Positions 26,793 through 36,487 of a stretch of 59,464 nucleotides of DNA are shown piece by piece; position 1 is the first letter of the stretch, and each line of letters starts with the position of its first letter. The stretch lies in assembly GCA_025359065.1 (NCBI GenBank), contig JANYHM010000118.1, positions 1 through 59,464 on the forward strand. The letters run 5' to 3'. The notes beneath the pieces were generated by a model. That model saw only the letters and a program-made list of their open reading frames with translations. It was not told the DNA's origin and ran no database searches. This DNA comes from Synechococcales cyanobacterium GL140_1_metabinner_5_sub. GTDB lineage: Bacteria > Cyanobacteriota > Cyanobacteriia > Cyanobacteriales > Chamaesiphonaceae. The translations under genes were made by a program, and so were the position numbers.

Positions 26793-28547
26793 ATGTCGCA
26801 ATCTCCTCAACCCCCTGAATATGTCGAATACGGGCTGATCGCTGCTTCTTTGATCGGTCTGGTAGTCGCGTTGGCTACTGCAAATCCTATTGTGGCAGTG
26901 ATACCCACTGTATTGGCCTTGACTGCTAGCGCCTTCAATCGCTATCGTGCTGATCGAGCGATGAGTCGGCGCGTGCAGAAGCTGAATCAAGATTTGGTGG
27001 CTCAAAATGAGTATTTTCAGCAGGAAAATGTCCAAGTCCGCAACTTTGCTACTGCTTTAGTGAAGCAGACCATGGCGGCCCAAAAGCCCGAATTACCGGC
27101 AGCTAGCGGCGAACTGGTTAGTTTCCAGCATTTAGAAAAACAAGTGGGCGATCAGCAGCGGTTAATGAATTCGGTGCAAACCCATATTTCGGGAGTAGAA
27201 GGCACGATCGCCAATTTGGTGGAAGCTTTGGATGGTGCAGCAATTCCAAATCGGGTGGAGTATTTAGAGCAGGCGATCGTCAAACTTTCACAAAGATCTG
27301 GTCTAGACCCCAATGAAATTTTGGGAGCCGGCGGGGCTGGCGGTATTGCAGTGATGAGCGCCAATTTGCCACCAGAAATGTTTAGCCTGGCAGATTTAGG
27401 TTTAGATGAACTCTCTGCTAATCTCAGTGAAGATTTGGATGGCAACACTGCCACCAGAATGCAGGGGTTTGACTCGGGCTTTTTGAAAGATCCGGCTGCC
27501 CCGAGCATTGAAAAAATTGCCGAAGATTTGGTATCGGGTGACTTGCTGGGTCTTGACCCGATTTCTGGAGACTTGGCTTCAGGAGATTTGACAGCGGCAG
27601 AATTAGAGGGTGGCGACCTATGGATGCGCCCGATTTGGGAGCTAAAGAAAACGCTGCTGGCTCACACCGACTGGGTGCGTTGTCTGAGCTTTGCGCCCGA
27701 TAACCAGACTTTAATTAGCGGCAGCTTTGACCAGTCGATCAAACTTTGGAACATGGCCGATGGCAAGATGCTCCACGATTTGCAAGATCATCACAAGGGC
27801 GTGTTTGCTTTGGCGGTCAGCGCCGATGGCAAGACCCTAGCCAGCGGTAGTTGGGATGAAACTATTAAGTTGTGGAATATCAGCAGCGGTGAGTTGATTT
27901 CTAATCTTTCTGGTCACACGGCTTCAGTGAGGTCTTTGGCTACTAGCCCTGATAATCAGTTCTTAGTCAGCGGTAGTTTCGATAACACCGTGCGGGTATG
28001 GCAGCTCTCTACGGGTGACTTGGTGAAAACAATGATGCACAAAGAGCCGATCGCCGCCATAGCTCTAAACCACACCGGCCAGATTTTGGCGAGTACTGGA
28101 GATGATGGTTTGGTGAAGCTGTGGTCGTTACAGACTGGTGAAACTATTGCTCAACTTACTGGCAACAGCAACTGCATTTGCTCCCTGGCGATTTCGCCTA
28201 ATTCCACTGTAGTAGTAGCTGGAACTGTGAGTGGTTCGATCGTCCTCTGGAGTCTAGATATGGCTAAGATTCAGAATAGTGACCCGCTGCAAAAGTTCAA
28301 GGCTCACTCTGGTCAAATCAATGCCTGCGTGTTCCACCCCAGTGGTCAATACCTGATTACGGGTAGCGTAGACGGCAAGGCGCGGATCTGGTCTCAGGAT
28401 GTGGGTTTCAATTTGCTGCGTGAAAAGCCTCGCAAAACCCTGCGTGGTGAACCCGGTCGATCGGTGATGTCGGCGGCAGTCAGTGCCGATGGTAAGTCGA
28501 TCGCAATCGGTGGTGCCGATGGCACGATTGAACTGTGGCAGGGCTAA
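26793..28547 (+). CDS. Membrane-anchored WD40 repeat protein
   Basis: From the ATG at 26793 the protein has 584 residues; the frame is open from 26748. Two hydrophobic segments (about 14-29 and 32-48) anchor it, followed by a coiled-coil-like region (about 50-160). A linker holds four short SGDL-type repeats (SGDLLGLDPISGDLASGDL). Seven WD40 repeats (about 290-584) then form a likely beta-propeller with SGSFDQSIKLWN and SGSWDETIKLWN blades. It probably serves as a scaffold at a membrane. Partners are unknown. Confidence 0.85.
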   Translation: MSQSPQPPEYVEYGLIAASLIGLVVALATANPIVAVIPTVLALTASAFNRYRADRAMSRRVQKLNQDLVAQNEYFQQENVQVRNFATALVKQTMAAQKPELPAASGELVSFQHLEKQVGDQQRLMNSVQTHISGVEGTIANLVEALDGAAIPNRVEYLEQAIVKLSQRSGLDPNEILGAGGAGGIAVMSANLPPEMFSLADLGLDELSANLSEDLDGNTATRMQGFDSGFLKDPAAPSIEKIAEDLVSGDLLGLDPISGDLASGDLTAAELEGGDLWMRPIWELKKTLLAHTDWVRCLSFAPDNQTLISGSFDQSIKLWNMADGKMLHDLQDHHKGVFALAVSADGKTLASGSWDETIKLWNISSGELISNLSGHTASVRSLATSPDNQFLVSGSFDNTVRVWQLSTGDLVKTMMHKEPIAAIALNHTGQILASTGDDGLVKLWSLQTGETIAQLTGNSNCICSLAISPNSTVVVAGTVSGSIVLWSLDMAKIQNSDPLQKFKAHSGQINACVFHPSGQYLITGSVDGKARIWSQDVGFNLLREKPRKTLRGEPGRSVMSAAVSADGKSIAIGGADGTIELWQG

Positions 28548-28548
28548 G

Positions 28549-28593
28549 CGAGTAATAATTTTCTCCTATTTGTCAGGAGAAAATTATTACTCG
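28549..28593. terminator. Perfect 19-bp palindromic terminator-like hairpin
   Basis: CGAGTAATAATTTTCTCCT (28549-28567) and its exact complement (28575-28593) flank a 7-nt loop between the convergent WD40 and histidine kinase genes. The kinase stop codon lies inside the right arm. The long perfect stem suggests bidirectional termination or mRNA 3' end protection. Confidence 0.75.
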
Positions 28594-30512
28594 ATTTGGT
28601 TAACCGATTCTTTATTTTCTGACGGCGGCAGTGGAATCGTAAAGTGAAATTTGCTGCCCTGATTTTTGCCCGCAGAAGCCGCCCAAATTTGGCCGCCCCA
28701 GCTCAACACTGCCTGCTGACAAATAGCTAAACCCAAACCGGTGCCGCCAGTAGTGCGGCGCAATGCCCCTTCTTCTTGGTAAAAGCGCTCAAACACCACC
28801 TGTAACAAGTTGGGTTCAATACCCCGGCCATTATCAGACACAATTACTTCTACCATAATATTATGGCTAATTGCTTGAATGGTAATTTGCCCTTTGCTAG
28901 AAGTGAACTTGTAAGCATTATCTAGCAGCTTACTCAGTACTTCTACTAACCATTCACCATCTAAATTAACTGCTGGCAGCTCTGGATCGATGTCGATAAT
29001 TACCTTGGGCTTACTAGATTTTGGTGCATCATGACGGTGGTTTTTCATGCCGCTCACCGCCAAGTCCACGCATTCTCGTAGAGATAAATCTTCGGGGTGC
29101 CACTGAAAGCGTCCGCTTTCTAGCTGAGAAAGGGTCAAAAAATCTTGGATTAATTTCCGCATCCGCTCGCTGTCGGTCAAAGCTGTATTCAGCATTACCT
29201 GACGCATATCCAAAGACATATCTGGCTCAGAAGAGAGACTTTCTAGGCAAACTTGAATGGTGGAAAGCGGCGTGCGTAGCTCGTGACCAGTGATCGCTAC
29301 CAAGTTGCCCCGAATCCGATCGAGCACCGCCATCTGGGCATTCAAATATTCTAAATGGGTATAGGCTTCAGCCTGGATTAGGGCACTACCCACATGGGTA
29401 GCCACCGCTTCTACTAGATTAATTTCTTCGGGCAACCACTGATGATTGGTTGATTCGCAGTGGTGCAGCTCCACAATTCCCAACAGCCGATCTTGAGAAA
29501 GCACTGGCACGATCAGAATATTGCTGATTTGATACTTGGCAATTAGGTCAGTGGTCGTGGGTGACAGGCTATCGATCGCCGCCATGGTGCCAGGAACACG
29601 AGTTTTTACAATGTCATTCAGCAGTGGATGACGATCTAGATTCCAGAGCTTCCCAATCAGAGAGGTACAACCGGGCTGCCCCACATACTCATAAGCTATT
29701 TTGGTATCGGTCTCGCCACTTTGGTAGCGGTAGATTAAGCAGCGGCTGGCCTGCATGGCTGCCCCAATTTCTTGCACCGCAATGTTCAAAATTTCATCGG
29801 GCTTGAGAGAACTACGCAGGGCACTGGCAATCAGGTTTACCAGCCGTTCGCGGTTTTCTTGGGCAGCGATCGATCGATAGGCTTTAATCAGCTTATATTG
29901 ACCAGCCTGCAAATACGTCACCAGCCGCTGCACAAAAGCATCAGCGCTGGTGGGCAAGGCTTCAAACTGTGGTTCTCGCAGCTCTTTTAAAATTTGCTGG
30001 GTGCTTTTTTTTAGCCTAGGGCGCTGCTTCGTAACTTTGGCTAGTAATATTTCAGCGGCATCTAAAGCCACATGGCGATCGAATGTCCAAATTCCATCAA
30101 AGCGCTGAGAAGACTCTAGGCCAGTTTTTACCCAGTCTCCTTCGCGCTCTTGGCAAATTAAGCAGGCTGCTGACTGAGAGCCAATTACTACCAAATTCCA
30201 TTGCTGCGCCAGCTTATCGGTAGATTTGAGCGGGATGAGGTTATATTCGGTGGCCGCTGGCTTGTCATCCATGACTGCCAGCACATAAATGTGATCAGAC
30301 TGGCTGGCAATACGCTGGTAGCGGTGTGATTCTTGCCGATACAGCCGCTCTTCTTGAAAGGTGGCGATCACTAGGGGTTGTTCATCACCAGCCAGCACTA
30401 AGTCTTCCATAGCCCGAGATAGTGCGGTTAGGGAAGATTTAAAATACAGGTGGGGGCGCAGTTCTGGGTGTTGCCCCAATAACTCTGTTAAAACAGAATC
30501 GGCTATGCTCAT
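28587..30512 (-). CDS. Sensor histidine kinase with DICT, GAF, HisKA and HATPase domains
   Basis: The 641-residue soluble kinase begins with a DICT-type sensory region (about 1-130; HLYFKSSLTALSRAMEDL), known from cyanobacterial light or redox signalling proteins. A GAF domain (about 230-385; RCLIYRYQSGETD, LLGIVELHHC) is followed by HisKA with phospho-acceptor H410 in ITGHELRTPLS, and a HATPase with N, G1 (DNGRGIEPN) and G2 (GGTGLGLAIC) boxes. The GAF lacks the CH dipeptide needed for a bilin. No response regulator is adjacent, so the partner lies elsewhere. Confidence 0.92.
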   Translation of the reverse strand: MSIADSVLTELLGQHPELRPHLYFKSSLTALSRAMEDLVLAGDEQPLVIATFQEERLYRQESHRYQRIASQSDHIYVLAVMDDKPAATEYNLIPLKSTDKLAQQWNLVVIGSQSAACLICQEREGDWVKTGLESSQRFDGIWTFDRHVALDAAEILLAKVTKQRPRLKKSTQQILKELREPQFEALPTSADAFVQRLVTYLQAGQYKLIKAYRSIAAQENRERLVNLIASALRSSLKPDEILNIAVQEIGAAMQASRCLIYRYQSGETDTKIAYEYVGQPGCTSLIGKLWNLDRHPLLNDIVKTRVPGTMAAIDSLSPTTTDLIAKYQISNILIVPVLSQDRLLGIVELHHCESTNHQWLPEEINLVEAVATHVGSALIQAEAYTHLEYLNAQMAVLDRIRGNLVAITGHELRTPLSTIQVCLESLSSEPDMSLDMRQVMLNTALTDSERMRKLIQDFLTLSQLESGRFQWHPEDLSLRECVDLAVSGMKNHRHDAPKSSKPKVIIDIDPELPAVNLDGEWLVEVLSKLLDNAYKFTSSKGQITIQAISHNIMVEVIVSDNGRGIEPNLLQVVFERFYQEEGALRRTTGGTGLGLAICQQAVLSWGGQIWAASAGKNQGSKFHFTIPLPPSENKESVNQIE

Positions 30513-30763
30513 ATTTTTGCCTTTGCAAGCACGGTTATTAGCTGTGTTCGATTGTATCCCAGTCGATCGCCAATTTTACCGACTGGGGGCGCTGTTCGTT
30601 GCGAAAAGTTACAGAGGAATTTTTCTGTCAGTAATTCAAAAGCGTCGATGTCAGTTCACGGGATCAAGAAACCCGCCAATTCAAATATTTGCTCGATCAA
30701 TATCGGTCATAACCACATTGATATAATTCAATACAACTCCCCATCATTACAAATCTCCAAACA

Positions 30764-31120
30764 ATGCAAATTACCATCGAAGTACCCGATCTCCTCGGCG
30801 AACAACTGCAAAAATTGGGTGATCGTCTGCCCGAAGCCCTGATTCATGCACTTCAGGAACTCACCACTACCGAAAACACCGTTTACCAAGAAGACAACCA
30901 AATCGTCGAACTACTAGCCAGTCAACCCACCCCCGAAGTAATCCTCGCCATCCGTCCTTCACCTGCCTTACAAGCACGAATGAGCGAACTACTAGCACAA
31001 AGTAAATCTGGTACCCTCATTCGGTCAGAAGAAGTCGAACTCGATCGCTATTTGCTCCTAGAACATTGGGTGCGCCTGGCCAAAGCTCACGCCTACAAAA
31101 ACTTGCAGACAGCAATATGA
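30764..31120 (+). CDS. Small acidic protein coupled to an HNH nuclease
   Basis: The 118 residues start with a short beta segment (MQITIEVPDLLGEQLQ) and end in a helical region with EEVELDRYLLLEHWVRLAKAHAY. The end segment is common in small cyanobacterial proteins encoded just before HNH or PIN genes. The stop overlaps the HNH start (ATGA, 31117-31120), a toxin-antitoxin-like arrangement. An antitoxin role is a guess from context. No DNA-binding motif is obvious. Confidence 0.7.
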   Translation: MQITIEVPDLLGEQLQKLGDRLPEALIHALQELTTTENTVYQEDNQIVELLASQPTPEVILAIRPSPALQARMSELLAQSKSGTLIRSEEVELDRYLLLEHWVRLAKAHAYKNLQTAI

Positions 31121-31536
31121 GTTACATATCAGTCGCTCTGCGTCGGCTAATAACCGAACGCGCTAGAGAGCAATGTGAGTATTGTCTATTTCCCCAAACA
31201 GCTTCACTCTTTACCTTTGAAATGGAACACATCATTGCTGAAAAACATGATGGCACCACCGATTCTGAAAATCTGGCTCTATCCTGTCCTTTGTGCAACC
31301 GTTTCAAAGGAAGCGATATAGGATCAATAGATTCTCAAACTCAAAAGTTAACCCCCTTTTTTCATCCCCGTCTTCAGCAATGGTCAGATCATTTTCAGCT
31401 AGAAGGAGGAGCGATTGTGCCACTGACTTCAGAGGGGCGAGTAACCACTAGAATTCTCCAATTTAACCTCCCCGAACGCATCCTCGAACGCGATCAACTT
31501 ATCCAGATTGGAGTATATCCACGCTTAATTTTCTAA
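31117..31536 (+). CDS. HNH endonuclease
   Basis: The 139-residue protein has zinc-binding Cys pairs (C20, C23 in CEYC; C57, C60 in CPLC) and the HNH core: MEHIIAEKHDG with H38, ENLALSC with N52, and CNRFKG with N61. It is a single-domain HNH protein. Initiation at 31117 is favoured over an upstream in-frame start because it overlaps the preceding stop as ATGA. It may be a toxin paired with the 118-residue protein, or an independent nuclease. Its 3' end overlaps the convergent Uma2 gene by 12 bp. Confidence 0.88.
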   Translation: MSYISVALRRLITERAREQCEYCLFPQTASLFTFEMEHIIAEKHDGTTDSENLALSCPLCNRFKGSDIGSIDSQTQKLTPFFHPRLQQWSDHFQLEGGAIVPLTSEGRVTTRILQFNLPERILERDQLIQIGVYPRLIF

Positions 31537-32109
31537 TTCGGGATTAAATACAATTCCTTCAAATATTTGCTCGATCGGAAAAGTTAAGTTAATGCTTTTT
31601 AACTCAACCAGATCTCCAGCTACATACCTGATGATCTCCCATTTATTGCGATCATTTTTACTGTAAAGAGCGATCTCGATTTGATCGGTATCCACCAAAA
31701 CATAATCTTGTAAAACATCTGATCGTCGATATAGATTAAACTTTTCCCAGCGGTCGTAAGCCTTGGTACTTGGTGACAATACCTCCACGATCAGACATGG
31801 ATGAGTAATGAATTTAGTTGCAGATCGATCGCGTTCGTCGCAGGTAACACTCACATCTGGATAGAGATAGTCATTAGATTCAGCGATCTGGACTTTTGCA
31901 TCAGAATTCATTACTCGACAGCCACCACCCCTCAGATGAGTTTTTAACATGTAGTAGAAATTTCCGCCAATCTCACTATGATTGAGCGTCCCACCCGTCA
32001 TCGCATAGATTTCGCCATCGATATATTCATACCGAATTTCCTGCTGCTCCTCCCACTCCAGATATTCTGCGGGTGTGAGTCTGGGAAAATGTTCTTGTGC
32101 CGCAATCAT
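31525..32109 (-). CDS. Uma2 family (DUF820) putative endonuclease
   Basis: This is a PD-(D/E)XK-type protein of the Uma2 family, which is greatly expanded in cyanobacteria. It has LTPAEYLEWEE, YEYIDGEIYAMTGG, YPDVSV, CLIVEVLSPST and a following Lys-rich helix, the usual order of catalytic Asp, Glu and Lys. The ATG at 32109 (194 residues) gives the standard start; the frame also opens at 32130. The cellular role of the family is uncertain. Confidence 0.88.
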   Translation of the reverse strand: MIAAQEHFPRLTPAEYLEWEEQQEIRYEYIDGEIYAMTGGTLNHSEIGGNFYYMLKTHLRGGGCRVMNSDAKVQIAESNDYLYPDVSVTCDERDRSATKFITHPCLIVEVLSPSTKAYDRWEKFNLYRRSDVLQDYVLVDTDQIEIALYSKNDRNKWEIIRYVAGDLVELKSINLTFPIEQIFEGIVFNPELEN

Positions 32110-32368
32110 GATATGAACCTCTATTCGCAACTAGTAAAATCATACCATATTACAGCTTCACCAAGCAATATCCTGGTACTCAGTAAACTTATTAATGTTG
32201 GCTCTTGCGAATCTTCCGTGGTGGATACTGAAAGTCATCAACTTGCTGTCTAATGCTTGTACAATCTATTTGTGAACCTAACAAAATAGACAGCACAGCC
32301 CGAAACCACGCTGCTACCGGCAGAAAACCAAATCCTGATGTCATCTCCTAAATCCGCAGAGCTTCTAA

Positions 32369-32971
32369 ATGGAAAAATTTCAGAAAACAAGTTGGCAGTG
32401 GCAAATAGAGCAGATTCAGCAGCGCCTCGGTGAGTGGATTGCGACAAAGTTGCGGTTTGGTGGCCAAAAACCGTTATTGCCGGACTGGTTGATTACCTTC
32501 ATCAGTTACTCGTTGTGGTTTTTGCTCTTTGCCGGATTGGCCTGGATTGCATATCTGCTGGTGAGTCGATATGGCAAACAGCTTAGTTTTCGTCGTCGCC
32601 CAGATGAGCCAAAACAGCAGCCCAGCAAACAATACACCCTAGCTGAACTCCTGAGTCAGGTTCAATATTTTCAAAATCAAAAAAACTATAGCGAGGCTTG
32701 TCGATACCTCTATTTGGCAATGTTACAAAAATTGAACGATGCTAACCTGGTGCCCCATCAAACCAGCCGCACCGATCGAGAATATGCCAAAATCTTCACT
32801 CATTTGCCGAGATTGGCACCAGTCAACAATCCAGCTCAACTGCTGCTGCGAACTCATGAACAATTAAAATTTGCCGATCGCACCATTACCGATGCTGGCT
32901 TTGACAGTTGTCAGCAAGCCTATCACCAAATTGCCCGTCAGTTAGAACAACCAGCAGGTCAGAATTCATGA
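32369..32971 (+). CDS. DUF4129 domain membrane protein
   Basis: The 200-residue protein has one membrane segment (about 41-65) and a C-terminal DUF4129-like region (YSEACRYLYLAMLQKLND, SRTDREYAKIF, YHQIARQLE). It is the first gene of a tightly coupled set with DUF4350, MoxR and DUF58. In other bacteria DUF4129 proteins often accompany MoxR/DUF58 systems. The stop overlaps the next start by 4 bp. Confidence 0.82.
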   Translation: MEKFQKTSWQWQIEQIQQRLGEWIATKLRFGGQKPLLPDWLITFISYSLWFLLFAGLAWIAYLLVSRYGKQLSFRRRPDEPKQQPSKQYTLAELLSQVQYFQNQKNYSEACRYLYLAMLQKLNDANLVPHQTSRTDREYAKIFTHLPRLAPVNNPAQLLLRTHEQLKFADRTITDAGFDSCQQAYHQIARQLEQPAGQNS

Positions 32972-34161
32972 AAGACTGGCAAAAATTCCTGCAACAATAT
33001 TGGCGAACGATCTTAACCGCAGTAGTGATCGTAGTTTTGATTACTATTATTAGTGCGATGAATAGTAACGATCGACTAAAGGGATCGAGTTATAGCTTAG
33101 AACCCCAAGGCTACGCTGCCTGGTATCAAAAAATGGTCGATCGAGGAGTAGCGATCGAACGCTGGCGCAGGCCAACGGCTAGAGTATTTAAAGAATATCC
33201 CAGTGGCACTACCCTGCTGCAAGTCAATCCAAGAGAGGGAATATTCTCTCTGGATACGCCCGATAAAGAATGGATCGCAAACGGCAATACCTTAGTCGTC
33301 TTGGGTGCAGATGCTCTATCTAACGACATTGAATTTAGTCAGGATTTGGCCAGCCCCCAAGGCAAAGTAAAAATCGAAACTACGCGGCGATTCCAAGCCA
33401 CTGATAAATCATCTTCATACTTTGGATTGGCCGAAATTCCGGACAGCATCGTTAGTGATGATCATGGTGCTGTGGTGTGGCAATCGTCGATCGGCAAAGG
33501 AAAACTTGTTTTAGTAACTACTCCATATTTGGCAGCTAACGCCTATCAAGACTCTACTGCTAACTATGATTTACTCACCGCTTTAACTACTGCCAATCAG
33601 CAAAGAGTTGTAGTGGATGAATACCTGCATGGCTATCGCGAACCGCGCAAGTCCAGTAAATCTCTGCATCCGGGAGGTCGTAAGTTAGATGATCCAGAAA
33701 GCGCTGATGAAGACGAGGGTAATTTAACATCTTACTTGGCCAAAACTCCTTTTTTGGTGGCATTTGTCAATATTTGTTTAGTATTAGGCGTTTTGGTGTG
33801 GCAGCAAAATCGCCGCTTTGGAGCGGTAATTATTCCTCAGCCGCCCCAGGTAGATAACAGTGTGGCTTATATTCAAGCCTTGGGCGGCATTCTTCGCCAA
33901 GCCCAGAGCAGCGAATTTGTGCTGCAAAATATTGGCAAAGCCGAACAGCTCAGGCTGCAACAGTTTTTGGGGTTGGGCAACAAACAATTGGTCGATCGCC
34001 AGATTCTGACAGATGCTTGGCTGGCTCAAACCAAACTACCTGCCGCTGATCTACCAGTCATATTACAATTAGCTCCAAACCGATCCACCGATGCTGAGCT
34101 ACAACGGTGGCTGAACAAACTCCAAGCGATGCGTGACCAGTTGCAGCGCCAATCACCATAA
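32968..34161 (+). CDS. DUF4350 domain membrane protein
   Basis: From the ATG at 32968 it has 397 residues. An N-terminal membrane segment (TILTAVVIVVLITIISA) precedes a periplasmic domain with SYSLEPQGYAAWYQKMVDRG, typical of DUF4350, and LVLVTTPYLAANAY. A second membrane segment (PFLVAFVNICLVLGVLVW) then leads to a cytoplasmic tail of about 110 residues. The topology suggests it senses or binds something outside the membrane and reports to the MoxR ATPase encoded next. Confidence 0.85.
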   Translation: MKDWQKFLQQYWRTILTAVVIVVLITIISAMNSNDRLKGSSYSLEPQGYAAWYQKMVDRGVAIERWRRPTARVFKEYPSGTTLLQVNPREGIFSLDTPDKEWIANGNTLVVLGADALSNDIEFSQDLASPQGKVKIETTRRFQATDKSSSYFGLAEIPDSIVSDDHGAVVWQSSIGKGKLVLVTTPYLAANAYQDSTANYDLLTALTTANQQRVVVDEYLHGYREPRKSSKSLHPGGRKLDDPESADEDEGNLTSYLAKTPFLVAFVNICLVLGVLVWQQNRRFGAVIIPQPPQVDNSVAYIQALGGILRQAQSSEFVLQNIGKAEQLRLQQFLGLGNKQLVDRQILTDAWLAQTKLPAADLPVILQLAPNRSTDAELQRWLNKLQAMRDQLQRQSP

Positions 34162-34178
34162 ACTTTTAAACTTTGATC

Positions 34179-35123
34179 ATGACTCAGACCCACGAAATTT
34201 TCCAGGCCGTTGGCGCAGGCTTAAACAGCGTAGTATTTGGTCAACCAGAAACTACCAATCAATTATTAATTGCCCTGTTAACCGGTGGCCACGTAATTTT
34301 AGAAGGTGTCCCTGGTACCGGCAAAACCTTGATGGCCAAGGTGTTATCTCAATTAATCCAGGCCGATTTCCGCCGGGTACAACTGACCCCCGATATTTTG
34401 CCAATGGATATTTTGGGTACCAATATTTTTGACCTGAAAACCCAAGAATTCATTCTCCGCAAAGGGCCAGTCTTTACTCAGCTTTTACTGGCTGATGAAA
34501 TCAACCGGACTCCGCCCAAAACCCAGGCAGCACTGCTCGAAGCCATGGCCGAAGGTCAAGTTACCCTAGATGGCGAAAGTTTACAGCTCTCAGATTTATT
34601 TTGGGTAATTGCCACCCAAAACTCCTTGGAATTTGAAGGCACTTATCCTTTACCCGAAGCCCAGCTCGATCGATTTCTCTTTAAGCTAATCATCGACTAT
34701 CCACCCAGCAATGCTGAACGCGAAATGCTGATTGCTGCCCAACAGCCTCGGGGAAGTCGCCAACAGGCGCTCGTAGACAAAGTGGCCACCGTCGCAGACT
34801 GTCTTGCTGCTCGTCAACAAGTCCAGGCAATTAAAGTCAGCACCGCGATTATTGATTATTTACTGGCACTAATTCAGCAGACCCGCAAACATCCTGACCT
34901 GAGCCTGGGGGCTTCACCTCGCGCCGCTGTGGCTTGGTTACAGGCCAGCAAAGCGGCGGCATGGCTCGATCGACGAGATTTTGTGACCCCCGATGATTTG
35001 AAACTAGTGGCGGCTCCGCTGCTGCGCCACCGGCTGATTTTACGTCCTGAAGCCCAGTTGGATGGCTTACAGATCGATCAGGTAATTACCGGCTTGGTGA
35101 ACCAAGTTGCTGTGCCCAGATGA
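34179..35123 (+). CDS. MoxR-type AAA+ ATPase
   Basis: The 314-residue protein has Walker A GVPGTGKT (43-50), Walker B LLADEINR (about 103-110), the MoxR insert region [16 protein letters not shown], and the C-terminal lid [14 protein letters not shown]. MoxR ATPases act as chaperones for VWA/DUF58 partner proteins. The ATG at 34179 is preferred to a TTG two codons earlier. It overlaps the DUF58 start by 4 bp, which fits a stoichiometric complex. Confidence 0.95.
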   Translation: MTQTHEIFQAVGAGLNSVVFGQPETTNQLLIALLTGGHVILEGVPGTGKTLMAKVLSQLIQADFRRVQLTPDILPMDILGTNIFDLKTQEFILRKGPVFTQLLLADEINRTPPKTQAALLEAMAEGQVTLDGESLQLSDLFWVIATQNSLEFEGTYPLPEAQLDRFLFKLIIDYPPSNAEREMLIAAQQPRGSRQQALVDKVATVADCLAARQQVQAIKVSTAIIDYLLALIQQTRKHPDLSLGASPRAAVAWLQASKAAAWLDRRDFVTPDDLKLVAAPLLRHRLILRPEAQLDGLQIDQVITGLVNQVAVPR

Positions 35124-36487
35124 CTATCAATCAGCTCTGGAGTTGGATTCCTAGCGGTCGTTTAGTTGGTCTACTGGCGATCGGCGGTTTAATTTTTACC
35201 CTATTTGCGGCCATCTTGCCCAGCCAAATCGGCTTAGCCTTATTCGGCACCTTGGGCTGGTATCTATTGCTAATTGTGCTGGCAATTATCGATGCTACCC
35301 GCGTCGGCACTCAACAGATTCAAGTCAGCCGCGAAAAATTGGGCAAACTGTCGATCGGGCGTGATAATCCGATCAAAATTTTTGTCACAGCTCCCTTAAT
35401 TCGAGCGCCCTCTGGCGCAAAAAAACAGCAAAAATTCAGCTATCAAATTCGGGACTTTGCTCCTACCAATCTCCCTGGCAATCCCCAGACGATCGCCGGT
35501 CAAATAGCTGCCAATGACCACCAAGAACACACTTACACCGTGCATCCCTATCAACGGGGCGAATACGATTGGCAGGGTATCCAGGTGCGGCAGCTCAGCT
35601 CATGGGGCTTAACTTGGCAGCAGTGGCGAGTAGATGCAGCGCAGCCAGTGGCTGTTTATCCGGATTTAATTGGTCTCAAGGCACTTTCGATTAAGCTCAC
35701 CCTGCAATCGAGCGGCACTATTCGCCAGTCCAGACGGCTGGGAGCGGGTACCGAGTTTACTGAGCTACGAGAATACGCCGTGGGTGATGATCCGCGTTTA
35801 ATTGATTGGAAAGCTACCGCTCGCCGCAATCGTCCGTTAATTCGCGTTTTAGAACCAGAGCAAGAGCAGACCATTATTATTCTGCTCGATCGAGGGCGAC
35901 TGATGACGGCCAATATTCAGGGTTTACAGCGGTTTGACTTGGGTTTGAATGCAACTCTTTCTCTGGCTTTGGCAGCCATTCAACGGGGTGACAAAGTAGG
36001 AGTGGGCGTGTTCGATCGCACTCTGCATACCTGGCTGCCGCCCCAGCGTGGTCAACAGCATATGTCTCACATCATCGATCGACTCAGCCGGATTCAGCCA
36101 GATTTATTAGAACCAGACTATGTGGGAGCTATTAACACCGTAATTAGTAAACAAAACCGCCGCGCCTTGGTTGTGATCATTACCGATATTGTCGATACCA
36201 TTGCTTCGGCGGAGTTATTAACGGCTTTAAGTCGCTTGGCTCCTCGTTACTTGCCTTTTTGCGTCACTCTCCGCGATCCCCAGGTCGATCAGCTAGCTCA
36301 TAACTTAGCTGCCAATATTCCCCATGCTTACGAGCAAGCAGTAGCGATCGACCTGCTACAGCAGCGAAAGTTAGCTTTTGCCAAGCTCCAACAGCGTGGT
36401 GTAATGGTGCTCGATGCTCCGGCTCACCAAATTAGCGATCAGTTGGTGGAGCAATATTTACAAATTAAGCAGAAAGGTCGCCTCTAG
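35120..36487 (+). CDS. DUF58 (VWA-like) membrane protein
   Basis: The 455 residues start with two membrane segments (about 12-60). The DUF58 signature [19 protein letters not shown] is followed by [15 protein letters not shown] and the VWA-like ILLDRGR. It is the expected MoxR partner. The DUF58 stop lies within the 3' end of the convergent SpoIIM-like gene, an overlap of 23 bp. Confidence 0.93.
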   Translation: MTINQLWSWIPSGRLVGLLAIGGLIFTLFAAILPSQIGLALFGTLGWYLLLIVLAIIDATRVGTQQIQVSREKLGKLSIGRDNPIKIFVTAPLIRAPSGAKKQQKFSYQIRDFAPTNLPGNPQTIAGQIAANDHQEHTYTVHPYQRGEYDWQGIQVRQLSSWGLTWQQWRVDAAQPVAVYPDLIGLKALSIKLTLQSSGTIRQSRRLGAGTEFTELREYAVGDDPRLIDWKATARRNRPLIRVLEPEQEQTIIILLDRGRLMTANIQGLQRFDLGLNATLSLALAAIQRGDKVGVGVFDRTLHTWLPPQRGQQHMSHIIDRLSRIQPDLLEPDYVGAINTVISKQNRRALVVIITDIVDTIASAELLTALSRLAPRYLPFCVTLRDPQVDQLAHNLAANIPHAYEQAVAIDLLQQRKLAFAKLQQRGVMVLDAPAHQISDQLVEQYLQIKQKGRL

